A DNA stretch of 64,000 nucleotides, from NCBI RefSeq assembly GCF_007483685.1, contig NZ_VMKN01000001.1, positions 704,599 to 768,598 on the forward strand, given 5' to 3'. Made by a program: the position numbers and the translations under genes. The stretch is from Litoribacter populi (lineage in GTDB: Bacteria; Bacteroidota; Bacteroidia; Cytophagales; Cyclobacteriaceae). A model generated the notes under the pieces. That model saw only the letters and a list, made by a program, of their open reading frames with translations, did no database searches and was not told the DNA's origin. This document shows, piece after piece, positions 28,550 through 36,345 of the stretch. Each line of letters starts with the position of its first letter. Position 1 is the first letter of the stretch.

Positions 28550-29155
28550 ATGATCAAAACAGCCAAATTCCTTCTCAGCAATACAGACCATAATAAGTGT
28601 CCTGCACCCACCAAACCGGAATTTGCCTTCATTGGTAGATCCAACGTGGGCAAAAGCTCTCTGATTAACATGCTGACCAATCACAAAGGCCTGGCCAAAA
28701 CCTCCGGCAGACCGGGAAAAACGCAATTGATCAATCATTTTGTCATCGATGATCGGTGGTTTATGGTCGATTTGCCTGGATATGGCTTTGCTAAGGTGAG
28801 CAAAACCCTCAAGGGAGAGTGGGATAAGATGATCAAAGGTTACCTGACCGAAAGGGAAAACCTGGAGGCCATCTTTGTGCTGATCGACTCAAGGCTTGAG
28901 CCTCAGAAGATCGATTTGGAATTTATCCTTTGGTGTGCTGAAAATGAGGTGCCTATCGTGTTGATCTTCACCAAGGCCGACAAGTTGAGCCATTCCAAGG
29001 TGCAGAGTAATGTTGCCGCTTTCCTAAAAGCGGCGAAAGGGATCTTTGAAGAGACACCACTTTATTTCGTTACTTCCGCTGAATCGGCCAAAGGACGTGA
29101 GGAGGTATTGGAATTCATCAATGCGGTCACCGAAGATTTTTATGCAGAAAATTGA
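28550..29155 (+). CDS. engB: Ribosome biogenesis GTPase YihA/YsxC (EngB)
   Basis: An essential GTPase of large-subunit assembly. Motifs are G1 GRSNVGKSSLIN (about 28), G2 region TSGRPGKTQLINHF, G3 DLPGYGFAK (about 70), G4 FTKADKLS (about 141) and G5 TSAESAKG (about 170). Starting at MIKTAKFLLSNTD gives 201 residues, the usual length. A longer frame from TTG upstream has no family support and would overlap the -7 box. Confidence 0.95.
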   Translation: MIKTAKFLLSNTDHNKCPAPTKPEFAFIGRSNVGKSSLINMLTNHKGLAKTSGRPGKTQLINHFVIDDRWFMVDLPGYGFAKVSKTLKGEWDKMIKGYLTERENLEAIFVLIDSRLEPQKIDLEFILWCAENEVPIVLIFTKADKLSHSKVQSNVAAFLKAAKGIFEETPLYFVTSAESAKGREEVLEFINAVTEDFYAEN

Positions 29156-29162
29156 AATGCCG

Positions 29163-29193
29163 TTGAGCTTTGATAATTGATACAGTATATTTG
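29163..29193 (+). promoter_or_regulatory. Bacteroidota-type promoter of the DUF5606 gene
   Basis: TTG at 29163-29165, a 20-bp spacer, then TATATTTG at 29186-29193, which fits TTG-N17-23-TAnnTTTG. The predicted start of transcription is at about 29196, giving a leader of about 23 nt. Confidence 0.55.
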
Positions 29194-29218
29194 CAATCCT
29201 ACAAAAAACTAGATACAA

Positions 29219-29659
29219 ATGGAGTTTAAAGAATTAGCAACTGTTGCCGGCAAGCCGGGTTTATATAAGGTATTGAAGCCAAGCAGATCTGGTGTGATCT
29301 TAGAATCTTTGGACGCTTCTAAAAAGAAGCTTGTGGTTGGAGCTAACCATAGGGTTTCAGTCCTAAGCGAGATTTCCATTTATACCATGAACGAAGAAGG
29401 TGCCACGCCTTTGGAAGATGTGATGAGAACCATCGACAAGGAATTTGACGGAGATTTGGGATTGACCACCAGTGCCGATGCCGATGAACTTAGAAGCTTC
29501 CTTAAGCATGTACTTCCCGAATACGATGAGGACAAAGTTTATACCTCAGACATCAAAAAATTGATCAGCTGGTACAACATCCTTCGCAAGGAAAGTCCTG
29601 AAGTATTGAAGGAAGGTGAAAACGGCAAAGAAGAAGAAAAAGAAAACAAAGAAGATTAA
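29219..29659 (+). CDS. DUF5606 family protein
   Basis: A 146-residue protein recognised as DUF5606 from MEFKELATVAGKPGLYKVLK and VGANHRVSVLSEISIYT. It is widespread in Bacteroidota with unknown function. The N-terminal half looks like a small beta-barrel or SH3/PUA-like fold (my inference), followed by a helical part with ELRSFLKHVLPEYDEDKVYTSD, and the tail is a run of Glu and Lys. It has its own promoter and terminator. Confidence 0.85.
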   Translation: MEFKELATVAGKPGLYKVLKPSRSGVILESLDASKKKLVVGANHRVSVLSEISIYTMNEEGATPLEDVMRTIDKEFDGDLGLTTSADADELRSFLKHVLPEYDEDKVYTSDIKKLISWYNILRKESPEVLKEGENGKEEEKENKED

Positions 29660-29664
29660 TTCTT

Positions 29665-29694
29665 AGGCCTGCGCTTATTTGTGCAGGCTTTTTT
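29665..29694 (+). terminator. Terminator after the DUF5606 gene
   Basis: GCCTGC (29667-29672) pairs with GCAGGC (29683-29688) and is followed by TTTTTT. The next gene starts at 29698, so its expression needs read-through or an internal promoter. Confidence 0.8.
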
Positions 29695-29697
29695 GAT

Positions 29698-29997
29698 ATG
29701 GAACTGTCTTTAGTCCAAGATACGGCCAGTCTGCTGAAGAAGGAGTTTGAGAACCTTCCGGAAAAGTTTTTCGAAAAGCACGATTTGGTAGAGGCTCTTA
29801 CGCCTCTCATCCAGGAAATGCTCAATCGGGATTTTGAGCGCTTCCTACAGCTATGCTACCGGATTGACCTTGGGGAGGAAAAACTCAAAAACATCCTTCA
29901 CAAAAGCGAGCCGGAAAAGGTGGGCCATGACTTGGCTGACGCCATTGTGGATAGGCAAATGCTCAAAATTGAAATACGCCGAAAATACAGCCAATAA
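29698..29997 (+). CDS. Conserved-looking small protein, function unknown
   Basis: A 99-residue acidic, helical protein (start MELSLVQDTASLLKKEFENL). It has no signal peptide, membrane helix or known motif. The helical pattern includes ALTPLIQEMLNRDFERFLQLCYRIDLGEEKLKNI, which is reminiscent of small proteins conserved in Cytophagales, but I do not know a family name. It lies between two terminators, close behind DUF5606. The start ATG directly follows the T run of the preceding terminator, leaving no obvious ribosome binding site. Confidence 0.75.
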   Translation: MELSLVQDTASLLKKEFENLPEKFFEKHDLVEALTPLIQEMLNRDFERFLQLCYRIDLGEEKLKNILHKSEPEKVGHDLADAIVDRQMLKIEIRRKYSQ

Positions 29998-30025
29998 AAA
30001 AACCTCCGCTAGGAGGTTTCTTTGG
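29996..30025. terminator. Hairpin between convergent genes
   Basis: AACCTCC-GCTA-GGAGGTT with A runs on one side and T-rich TTCTTTGGTTTTT on the other. It lies between the convergent small-protein and fbp genes. Confidence 0.7.
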
Positions 30026-30046
30026 TTTTTGGGCTATTGAATATTT

Positions 30047-31105
30047 TTATGCTTTTTGAGCTCCTGATGCCATATCTACTACCTTGGCCTCATCAGTGAG
30101 AAAGGTTTCAGCCTCATTCACTAATTTTTCAGATCCTATCAAAAGCGGCGTTCGCTGGTGCAGTGAAGTAGGCATAATGTCAAGGATTCTTTCATGACCG
30201 TTGGTGGCTTTACCTCCGGCTTGCTCAGCGATGTAAGCTAGGGCATTTGCCTCATAAAGTAGTCTCAACTTGCCGTTTGGAGTTTTAGTGGTGCCTGGGT
30301 AGATGTAAATCCCGCCTTTTAACAGATTCCTGTGGAAGTCTGCTACCAAGCTTCCAATATACCTTGCGCTGAAGTTGTTTTCTTTACAATGGTTGATATA
30401 TGACTGTAGGCCATTGCTCATCTGATTGTAAAGGCCTTCATTGACACTATAAATGTTTCCGCTTTCGGGAGCTTTCATGTCAGGGTGGGAAAGGAAATAC
30501 TCTCCCAAAGACTGTTCATAAGTGAAGCCATTTACACCATGTCCGGTAGTATATACTAGCATGGTCGAAGAACCGTAGAGCACGTATCCGGCGGCCACCT
30601 GCTTATTTCCTGGCTGCATGATGTCTTCCGGTTGAATAGGGCTTCCCAAGGGAGTCACTCTTCGATAAATACTGAAGATGGTACCAATGGAGATGTTTAC
30701 ATCAATATTTGAGGAGCCATCTAAGGGATCGATAGCGACCACATATTTCCCGCTGTTGTTTTGAAGATCGATCACTTCGTCATCCTCTTCGGATACTACA
30801 GCGCATACCTCACCACCTTTAGTAAGGGCGCGTGTAAAACGGATATTGGCGATTACATCAAGTTTCTGCTGCTCTTCTCCCTGCACATTGGTTTGGCCAA
30901 AAGCCCCGCCGATGTTGGCTAGACCTGCTCTATTGATTTCGCGATTCACTATCTTTGCGGCTAGAGCGATATCTCTAAGTAACTGAGAAAGCTCCCCTGA
31001 TGCAAACGGGAAATCATCCTGTTTCATCTTGATGAATCGGTCGAGCGTGGTGCCGACCGAGTAGCCTAAAGCGGAATTGTCTGGTATGTAAGGTTTCGTA
31101 CGCAT
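30047..31105 (-). CDS. fbp: Fructose-1,6-bisphosphatase, class 1
   Basis: A gluconeogenic enzyme. The metal and substrate motifs are intact: SEEDDEVID (about 105), the class 1 hallmark [21 protein letters not shown] (about 125), [11 protein letters not shown] and [32 protein letters not shown] near 275. At 352 residues it is typical. Divergent from the aspartate kinase gene, with a shared 59-bp promoter region. Confidence 0.95.
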   Translation of the reverse strand: MRTKPYIPDNSALGYSVGTTLDRFIKMKQDDFPFASGELSQLLRDIALAAKIVNREINRAGLANIGGAFGQTNVQGEEQQKLDVIANIRFTRALTKGGEVCAVVSEEDDEVIDLQNNSGKYVVAIDPLDGSSNIDVNISIGTIFSIYRRVTPLGSPIQPEDIMQPGNKQVAAGYVLYGSSTMLVYTTGHGVNGFTYEQSLGEYFLSHPDMKAPESGNIYSVNEGLYNQMSNGLQSYINHCKENNFSARYIGSLVADFHRNLLKGGIYIYPGTTKTPNGKLRLLYEANALAYIAEQAGGKATNGHERILDIMPTSLHQRTPLLIGSEKLVNEAETFLTDEAKVVDMASGAQKA

Positions 31106-31164
31106 ATTCTAAGAAAAATACTATTTGGGTTTATTTTCTACTTCAAATTACAACAAATATCAAT

Positions 31165-32448
31165 ATGTCAAAAGCAATTATTTTCAAATTTGGTGGGGCC
31201 TCGGTTAAAGATGCCTTATCGGTGAAAAACCTTGCTAGCATTTTAGTCAATCGTTTGCAAAACCCCTTTCTTATTGTGATTTCGGCAATGGGGAAAACCA
31301 CAAATTTGTTAGAAGAGATTTTGATGGCCAAATTTTCTTTGGTTGACTTTTCTTTGAATATTACAATTTTGAAAGAGCAACATTTGCAGATATGCCGCGA
31401 TTTATTCGCTCCAGACCACCTGATTTTTGCCAAAATTGAAAATACTTTCCTTCAATTGGAAAGAGAGCTGGCTATAAAAGTCTCTGACACTTCATATGAT
31501 GAATACTATGATCAAATAGTGTGCTATGGGGAGCTGCTTTCCACAAAAATTGTCCAGGAATATTTGTGTGAACAGAAAATCTACTGCATCTGGCAGGATG
31601 CTCGAGATATCATCTCAACCGATGCAAGCCACCGCGCAGCAAAGGTAAACTGGGATAAAACCACCATCAATTGTAGGAAACAGCTTTTACCAAACCTATT
31701 GAAATTCCCTGTGGTCACGCAAGGGTTTATCGCTAGAGGTGAAAATGGACGTACTACCACACTGGGCCGGGAAGGCTCGGATTTCACCGCGGCAATATTG
31801 GCCAATTGTCTGGATGCCAGAAGCGTGACCATCTGGAAGGATGTCTCCGGGGTGCTCAATGCTGACCCAAAGTTATTTCCCGACACCGTGCTTTTCCCCA
31901 AACTTGCCTATAAAGAGGCCGCGGAGATGACTTACTATGGTGCATCGGTGATCCATCCGAAGACCATCAAGCCTTTGGCCAATAAGGGTATTCCGTTATT
32001 TGTAAAGTCTTTTTTAAACCCTGATGAAAAGGGCACAATGATTACTGATTGCGAACCGCAGCAAACTGTTCCCACATTTGTACAAAAAGCCGAACAGATT
32101 TTGGTCACCTTCAGGGTCAAGGATTTCACCTTTGTGAGTGAAGCCCAAATTCATCAGATTTATGCGGTGTTGGAAAATCTGAAAATCCGTGTCAATCTGA
32201 TGCAGACCTCCGCCATTTCCATTTCGCTTTGCCTGGACAAGGAGTTTCTAAAAATTGAAAGGCTTTTGGAAGCCCTAAAAGCCTATTTTGAAATCCGCTA
32301 CAATGAAAACCTGAAGCTGTTGACCATTCTTCACCCAGACCAGGAGACTATGGGCAGAATGGAACAAGGAAAGGAAGTTCTATTAGAACAAAAAACAAGA
32401 AATACCTTCCATATAGTGTTTAGGGAAGTCGAGTCAGAAGATGTTTAA
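31165..32448 (+). CDS. Aspartate kinase
   Basis: The first step of lysine, threonine and methionine synthesis. The amino-acid kinase domain has KFGGASVKDALSVKN (about 8), GELLSTKIVQEYL, and TLGREGSDFTAAILANCLDARSVTIWKDVSGVLNADPK, where GREGSD and KDV are active-site motifs. The C-terminal 125 residues form the ACT-type regulatory region (ILVTFRVKDFTFVSEAQIHQI). At 427 residues it is a stand-alone kinase without a homoserine dehydrogenase fusion. Its last 29 bp overlap the 3' end of the opposite fructosamine kinase gene. Confidence 0.92.
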   Translation: MSKAIIFKFGGASVKDALSVKNLASILVNRLQNPFLIVISAMGKTTNLLEEILMAKFSLVDFSLNITILKEQHLQICRDLFAPDHLIFAKIENTFLQLERELAIKVSDTSYDEYYDQIVCYGELLSTKIVQEYLCEQKIYCIWQDARDIISTDASHRAAKVNWDKTTINCRKQLLPNLLKFPVVTQGFIARGENGRTTTLGREGSDFTAAILANCLDARSVTIWKDVSGVLNADPKLFPDTVLFPKLAYKEAAEMTYYGASVIHPKTIKPLANKGIPLFVKSFLNPDEKGTMITDCEPQQTVPTFVQKAEQILVTFRVKDFTFVSEAQIHQIYAVLENLKIRVNLMQTSAISISLCLDKEFLKIERLLEALKAYFEIRYNENLKLLTILHPDQETMGRMEQGKEVLLEQKTRNTFHIVFREVESEDV

Positions 32449-33304
32449 TCGTTCTTTGAATAGGAGGTAGGTAGCTCGTCCCGAAAAGGTTGAGATGCAC
32501 CAATAATGGATAGAGGTTGTAGATGGGTACCCTTTCTTCAAAACCAGGCTCCAATGGGAAAACTTCATTATAAGCTTGATAAAACTCCTCCTCAAAACCA
32601 CCAAACAGTCTGGAAAAGGCCAAGTCCACTTCCCTGTGTCCAAAATAAACCGCTGGATCTATGAGTGCTGGATGACCCTCTTTGGTTGGTAGCACATTGC
32701 CTGACCATAAGTCGCCATGTAATAGGGAGGGTTTTTCTTTAGGAAAAATTTCATCAAACAAGGGATAAACAGAGCGGATTTCATCCAGAAACTTCTGGTC
32801 TAGCAATCCGTCATACAAAGCTTTTCCGGCCAAAGGTTCAATCCGGTTTTGGATAAAAAATTCAGGCCATGATGCTGTAGTCGTGTTTTTTTGAGATAAG
32901 GAGGCTATATAGTTGTCATCCGCTAATCCATATCTTTTTTCAGTGGTGGCATGCAGTTGGGCAAGTCCGACACCCAATTCTTGCCAATAATTGCTGGATA
33001 ACCTTGAAGGAGCTATCCATTCCATCAGGAGAAAGTTGACTTCCATCTCATGGCCTGCAGCAAAGACTGTCGGGATTTTTAGAGGACTGTGCTGGGCTAG
33101 TATTTTTAGGCCATTAGCTTCTTTAGCGAAAATATCCTTACGGGAATCATAATTGGTTTTGAGTAAAAACTCACCTTGATCGGTGTCCAGGTAGATGGCC
33201 TGATTTAAGTTGCCGGCGGCCACCAAGCGTGTTTGGCCAATGGAGACCTCACTGCCTAATGTCTTGAAGAGTATGCGTTCAAATTTCTGGTTTTGATCAA
33301 ACAT
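32420..33304 (-). CDS. Fructosamine kinase family protein
   Basis: A phosphotransferase-fold enzyme that repairs glycated amines. Signs are GNLNQAIYLDTDQGEFLLKTN (nucleotide-binding strands, about 28-48), LLMEWIAPS, GLAQLHATTEKRYGL, and the catalytic loop LLHGDLWSGNVLPTKEGHPALIDPAVYFGHREVD (about 195-228). The length of 294 matches the family. Start ATG overlaps the LMW-PTP stop by 8 bp, so the two are coupled, which makes functional sense: both belong to small cytosolic protein-maintenance enzymes often adjacent in bacteria. Confidence 0.9.
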   Translation of the reverse strand: MFDQNQKFERILFKTLGSEVSIGQTRLVAAGNLNQAIYLDTDQGEFLLKTNYDSRKDIFAKEANGLKILAQHSPLKIPTVFAAGHEMEVNFLLMEWIAPSRLSSNYWQELGVGLAQLHATTEKRYGLADDNYIASLSQKNTTTASWPEFFIQNRIEPLAGKALYDGLLDQKFLDEIRSVYPLFDEIFPKEKPSLLHGDLWSGNVLPTKEGHPALIDPAVYFGHREVDLAFSRLFGGFEEEFYQAYNEVFPLEPGFEERVPIYNLYPLLVHLNLFGTSYLPPIQRTIKHLLTRLP

Positions 33305-33779
33305 TAATGTGTTCTGCTTCTATTTTGTCCAACAGCAGCTCTATGGCTTCATCCAGGATTTCATAGACTTCGTGAAAATCCTTTTCCCCACCATAATACG
33401 GGTCAGGCACTTCATTGATACCCTTGAATTCTGTGAGTTCCCTAAGCATCAGGATGCGGTCGTGAGTCACGTTATGCTGAGTCATGATGGCGTGGACGTT
33501 TTCATAATTAGATTTATCCATTACTAACAGGTAGTCGAAATGTTTGAAATCCAACCGATTTATCTGCCTGCCCCGATGGTTTAGCGTAATGTTGAATTTT
33601 TGGGCGCATTGAATAGTGCGCTCATCCGGCAGCTCTCCGATATGGTAGTCGGAGGTGCCACAGCTGTCAGCAGACAGCATGTGTGAAAGATTTCTTTCTT
33701 TTACCTTATGGTTAAAAACTGCCTCCGCTAGTGGAGAGCGGCAAATATTGCCCAGACAAACAAACAGTACTTTGATCAT
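33297..33779 (-). CDS. Low molecular weight protein tyrosine phosphatase
   Basis: The P-loop VCLGNICRSPLAEAVF at residue 6 (catalytic Cys and Arg) and the general-acid motif VPDPYYGGEKDFHEVY near 122 define the family. At 160 residues it is standard. It is encoded upstream of and overlaps the fructosamine kinase gene by 8 bp. No tyrosine kinase or exopolysaccharide genes are adjacent, so a housekeeping role is likelier than capsule control. Confidence 0.93.
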   Translation of the reverse strand: MIKVLFVCLGNICRSPLAEAVFNHKVKERNLSHMLSADSCGTSDYHIGELPDERTIQCAQKFNITLNHRGRQINRLDFKHFDYLLVMDKSNYENVHAIMTQHNVTHDRILMLRELTEFKGINEVPDPYYGGEKDFHEVYEILDEAIELLLDKIEAEHINV

Positions 33780-33781
33780 AA

Positions 33782-34777
33782 TTATCTAATTGAAAACCCC
33801 AGCCCAGCGGTGAGGATATTAAACTCTTGGAAGGTGTAGTCGGCATTTAGGAATATGGGACCAAGGTCTATTCTCATGCCCAAGTTACCCATTGCGCCAG
33901 CAACGGCATACCTCAAACTGATCGGATCCACTATGGGGTCGGTGAAATTAGAGACATTATAAGTGCCCAAAAGGTCAAAGTCCGAAGTGCCTGAAATATA
34001 TCCCGCCGAACCGTAAAAGGTAAAGACAGAAAGTTTTTTGCTCAGCAAAAGTTGATAAGTCCAAGTATTGACGTGCAATTCCCCACGTCCAGCTGTGATT
34101 TCTTCTAAAGCATAGCCTGCTGTAAGACTGTTAAAAGCCACCAAGGCTGACATGTGGAAGGGTAACTTTCGCAAGCCTGGAATATGCTGCTTGATATCAT
34201 GCTGTATGCCTCCACCCAGAATGCCAACTTCCACACCTTCGATCCTGGTGTTAGGCAGAAATCTAACCTTTACGTCAGTCCCAAAAGGTAACCCTAGTCC
34301 CGCCTGCAAAACTGGAGCTGGCACGTAGTTCATTGGGAGACCTGCGCCAGGCAAAGCACTCACCTGTCCAGCCACCATCCCATTTTCATAAATCTCCAAG
34401 GTCTTGCCTGGGTTTTCGGTACCAAAAAGAGTTGGCAATTCGGTAGTCCCAGTTTCACCTGATACACGCAGGTTGTTATACTGACTGGGATCGAAGATGA
34501 AGTTTTCCATACGGCTGGGGACTGCCGCCGCACTGATGCCAATATTAAGGTCAAAGCCCCAGGCCTTGTGCGTTTTTGCGGTGCTGGCCCAACCTGCCCC
34601 CATGCTGTAGGCAAACCCTTGGGCTGCCGGTTGCACATAATGGTTTAGGTAGGTGTTTACATCAGCCACTCCCGACTGTAGGAGGGTTTCAATATCGCTT
34701 CGACTCTGCGAAAAGGCCGAAAAACTCAACAAACTCAGCGGAATGGCTACCGCTGCAAATAATTTTTTCATGTACAT
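33782..34777 (-). CDS. DUF6588 family outer-membrane-like protein
   Basis: Signal peptide MYMKKLFAAVAIPLSLLSFSAFSQ (start could also be the second Met at 34771). The mature part is rich in alternating polar and hydrophobic beta strands with GAGWASTAKTHKAWGFDLNI, LGLPFGTDVKVRFLP and a final strand LTAGLGFSIR, like small beta-barrels of the DUF6588 group. Its function is unknown. Two bp separate its stop from the downstream phosphatase gene start, so these three genes form one operon. Confidence 0.8.
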   Translation of the reverse strand: MYMKKLFAAVAIPLSLLSFSAFSQSRSDIETLLQSGVADVNTYLNHYVQPAAQGFAYSMGAGWASTAKTHKAWGFDLNIGISAAAVPSRMENFIFDPSQYNNLRVSGETGTTELPTLFGTENPGKTLEIYENGMVAGQVSALPGAGLPMNYVPAPVLQAGLGLPFGTDVKVRFLPNTRIEGVEVGILGGGIQHDIKQHIPGLRKLPFHMSALVAFNSLTAGYALEEITAGRGELHVNTWTYQLLLSKKLSVFTFYGSAGYISGTSDFDLLGTYNVSNFTDPIVDPISLRYAVAGAMGNLGMRIDLGPIFLNADYTFQEFNILTAGLGFSIR

Positions 34778-34872
34778 GGCACTATCTCAATATAAATCTA
34801 ATTAAAAAAGAGAGAAAATTATGCCCTTCAATGGATTTTCACAGATGATTTTAATAAAAATGAAATATTTTT

Positions 34873-34880
34873 TACCTTTG
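34873..34880 (+). promoter_or_regulatory. -7 box TACCTTTG of the Fur-family gene
   Basis: TAnnTTTG match. Transcription would start at about 34883, immediately before the operator-like palindromes. The leader would be about 36 nt. Confidence 0.55.
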
Positions 34881-34886
34881 CGGAAC

Positions 34887-34911
34887 GATTCTCTAATGAG
34901 AATGATTCTTA
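34887..34911 (+). promoter_or_regulatory. Fur/PerR-type operator (overlapping palindromes)
   Basis: Two overlapping palindromes lie between the -7 box and the start codon: ATTCTC-TAAT-GAGAAT (34888-34903) and TGAGAAT-G-ATTCTTA (34897-34911). The second has the 7-1-7 layout of Fur/PerR boxes with one mismatch. Position downstream of the -7 box fits repression by its own product. Confidence 0.65.
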
Positions 34912-34918
34912 GGGGGAA

Positions 34919-35332
34919 ATGAATATAGAGGGTATCAAAAACATAATTACAGAAGGCGGACTGAAGTTCACGCACCAGCGAATGGTCATCTACCAGGCCA
35001 TCGCTGAAGCTGAAAACCACCCCACTGCTGAGCGTGTTTTTGAACAAGTCAAAAGTGACAACCCCTCCATTTCATTGGGTACTGTCTATAAGACCCTGGA
35101 CTCATTTGTCACTGCAGGGATCATCCAAAAATTTGTGGACAATAAAGGAGTAATGAGGTTTGACGGTGTACTGGAAGCCCACAGCCATCTTTATTGCAAA
35201 AAGACCAACGAGATCAGCGATTATAAGAATGCTGACCTAGAATCCTTATTGAAAAAATTCTTTGACAAAAATCAGATAGAGGACTTTGAAATCGATGAAA
35301 TATCCATTGTGATCAAGGGCCAAAAGCTATAA
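34919..35332 (+). CDS. Fur-family transcriptional repressor (probably PerR-like)
   Basis: A 137-residue winged-helix regulator: GLKFTHQRMVIYQAIAEAENHPTAERVFEQV and SLGTVYKTLDSFVTAGIIQKF are the DNA-binding half, and AHSHLYCKKTNEISDY is the dimer/metal half. The usual second Cys pair of the zinc site is absent (the tail is short, ending VIKGQKL), so only a reduced metal site is expected. It is followed 46 bp later by a peroxiredoxin gene, the usual partner of PerR. A Fur/PerR-type box in its own promoter suggests autoregulation. PerR rather than iron-sensing Fur is inferred from the neighbour. Confidence 0.88.
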   Translation: MNIEGIKNIITEGGLKFTHQRMVIYQAIAEAENHPTAERVFEQVKSDNPSISLGTVYKTLDSFVTAGIIQKFVDNKGVMRFDGVLEAHSHLYCKKTNEISDYKNADLESLLKKFFDKNQIEDFEIDEISIVIKGQKL

Positions 35333-35378
35333 TCAATCATTTAAAATAATAATTTACTTAACCAAAAATCAATTTAAT

Positions 35379-36008
35379 ATGTCTTTAGTAGGAAAAAAAG
35401 CACCTTTATTCAAAGCACCAGCAGTAGTTGACGGAGAGGAAATCGTAGAAGGATTCTCTTTAGAGCAATATATCGGCGAAAAGGATGTGATCTTCTTCTT
35501 TTACCCAAAAGATTTCACTTTCGTATGCCCTACTGAAATCTTGGCTTTCCAAGAGAAATTGGCTGAGTTTGAAAAAAGAGGCGTTGCCGTAGTTGGCGCT
35601 TCCACAGATACCGAGGAGTCTCACCTTGCATGGTTGGGTCTTCCAAAAGCACAAGGCGGTATCCAAGGTGTTACTTATCCGATCGTTGCCGATCCTGCAA
35701 AAACAATCGCCCATAACTATGGCGTGTTGGCAGGTGAGTGGAACTACAACGAAGAAGGTGAATTGAACTATGAAGGTGCACCAGTGGCTTACAGAGGATC
35801 TTTCTTGATCGACAAGAACGGTGTGGTAAGACACGAAACCATCAACGATCTTCCTCTAGGTAGAAACATCGACGAAATGATCCGTCTTGTAGATGCTTTG
35901 CATCACGTAGAGAAGCACGGAGAAGTATGTCCTGCAAACTGGGAAGAAGGAAAAGAAGCGATGACAGCTACAAAAGAAGGCGTTTCTGCTTACTTGGGTA
36001 AGAACTAA
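35379..36008 (+). CDS. Peroxiredoxin, typical 2-Cys (AhpC/Prx1 type)
   Basis: A thiol peroxidase of 209 residues. The peroxidatic Cys lies in FYPKDFTFVCPTEILAF (about 50) and the resolving Cys in GEVCPANWEEG near 185. The motif GAPVAYRGSFLIDKNGVVRHETINDLPLGRNIDE is the conserved core. The tail YLGKN lacks the YF motif of over-oxidation-sensitive enzymes. Codon usage is markedly biased toward few codons, consistent with high expression. It follows the Fur-family gene and ends in a strong terminator. Confidence 0.94.
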   Translation: MSLVGKKAPLFKAPAVVDGEEIVEGFSLEQYIGEKDVIFFFYPKDFTFVCPTEILAFQEKLAEFEKRGVAVVGASTDTEESHLAWLGLPKAQGGIQGVTYPIVADPAKTIAHNYGVLAGEWNYNEEGELNYEGAPVAYRGSFLIDKNGVVRHETINDLPLGRNIDEMIRLVDALHHVEKHGEVCPANWEEGKEAMTATKEGVSAYLGKN

Positions 36009-36032
36009 GATACGCTTTTAAATAAGCCTTTA

Positions 36033-36065
36033 AAAAGCCCTGCCATAATGGTGGGGCTTTTTTTG
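36033..36065 (+). terminator. Terminator of the peroxiredoxin gene
   Basis: AAAGCCCTGCCA and TGGTGGGGCTTT pair around TAA with one mismatch-type bulge and run into TTTTTTT. Confidence 0.85.
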
Positions 36066-36311
36066 ATGTACTAGGTTGGTTTAGGAGTTTATTTCCCGGT
36101 GCTGCGCACAGCGGGAGGGTTAGAGGTTTAGTCGCGATGCGCGGCGGAGGGATGCAGGTGGGGCACTGGGCTCTTGGAGACTGGAACGTGGAGATGCTGC
36201 TAGAAGCATCAAGAGAAGTATCCGGCAGGCCTTCATTACCTAAACCTCTAAACCGTCCCATTCGAGGCGCAGCCGAGAACAGACAATAACCCTCTAAACC
36301 CACTACTCCCT
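36066..36311. repeat. Intergenic inverted-repeat element
   Basis: The 15-bp sequence GGGTTAGAGGTTTAG at 36117-36131 is mirrored with one mismatch by CTAAACCTCTAAACC at 36240-36254, and CCCTCTAAACCC appears again near 36290. GC-rich short palindromes (GCTG-CGCA-CAGC near 36102, GGC-GCA-GCC near 36267) lie between or beside the arms. No coding frame is credible. The layout resembles the GCA-loop palindromes near 1211, 60443 and 61125. Confidence 0.5.
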
Positions 36312-36340
36312 TTGTTCACGGATTAAATTCCTTATTTTTG
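36312..36340 (+). promoter_or_regulatory. Bacteroidota-type promoter of waaA
   Basis: TTG at 36312-36314, an 18-bp spacer and TATTTTTG at 36333-36340. Transcription is predicted at about 36343 and the ATG is at 36346, so the mRNA would have nearly no leader. Confidence 0.6.
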
Positions 36341-36345
36341 CCAGA

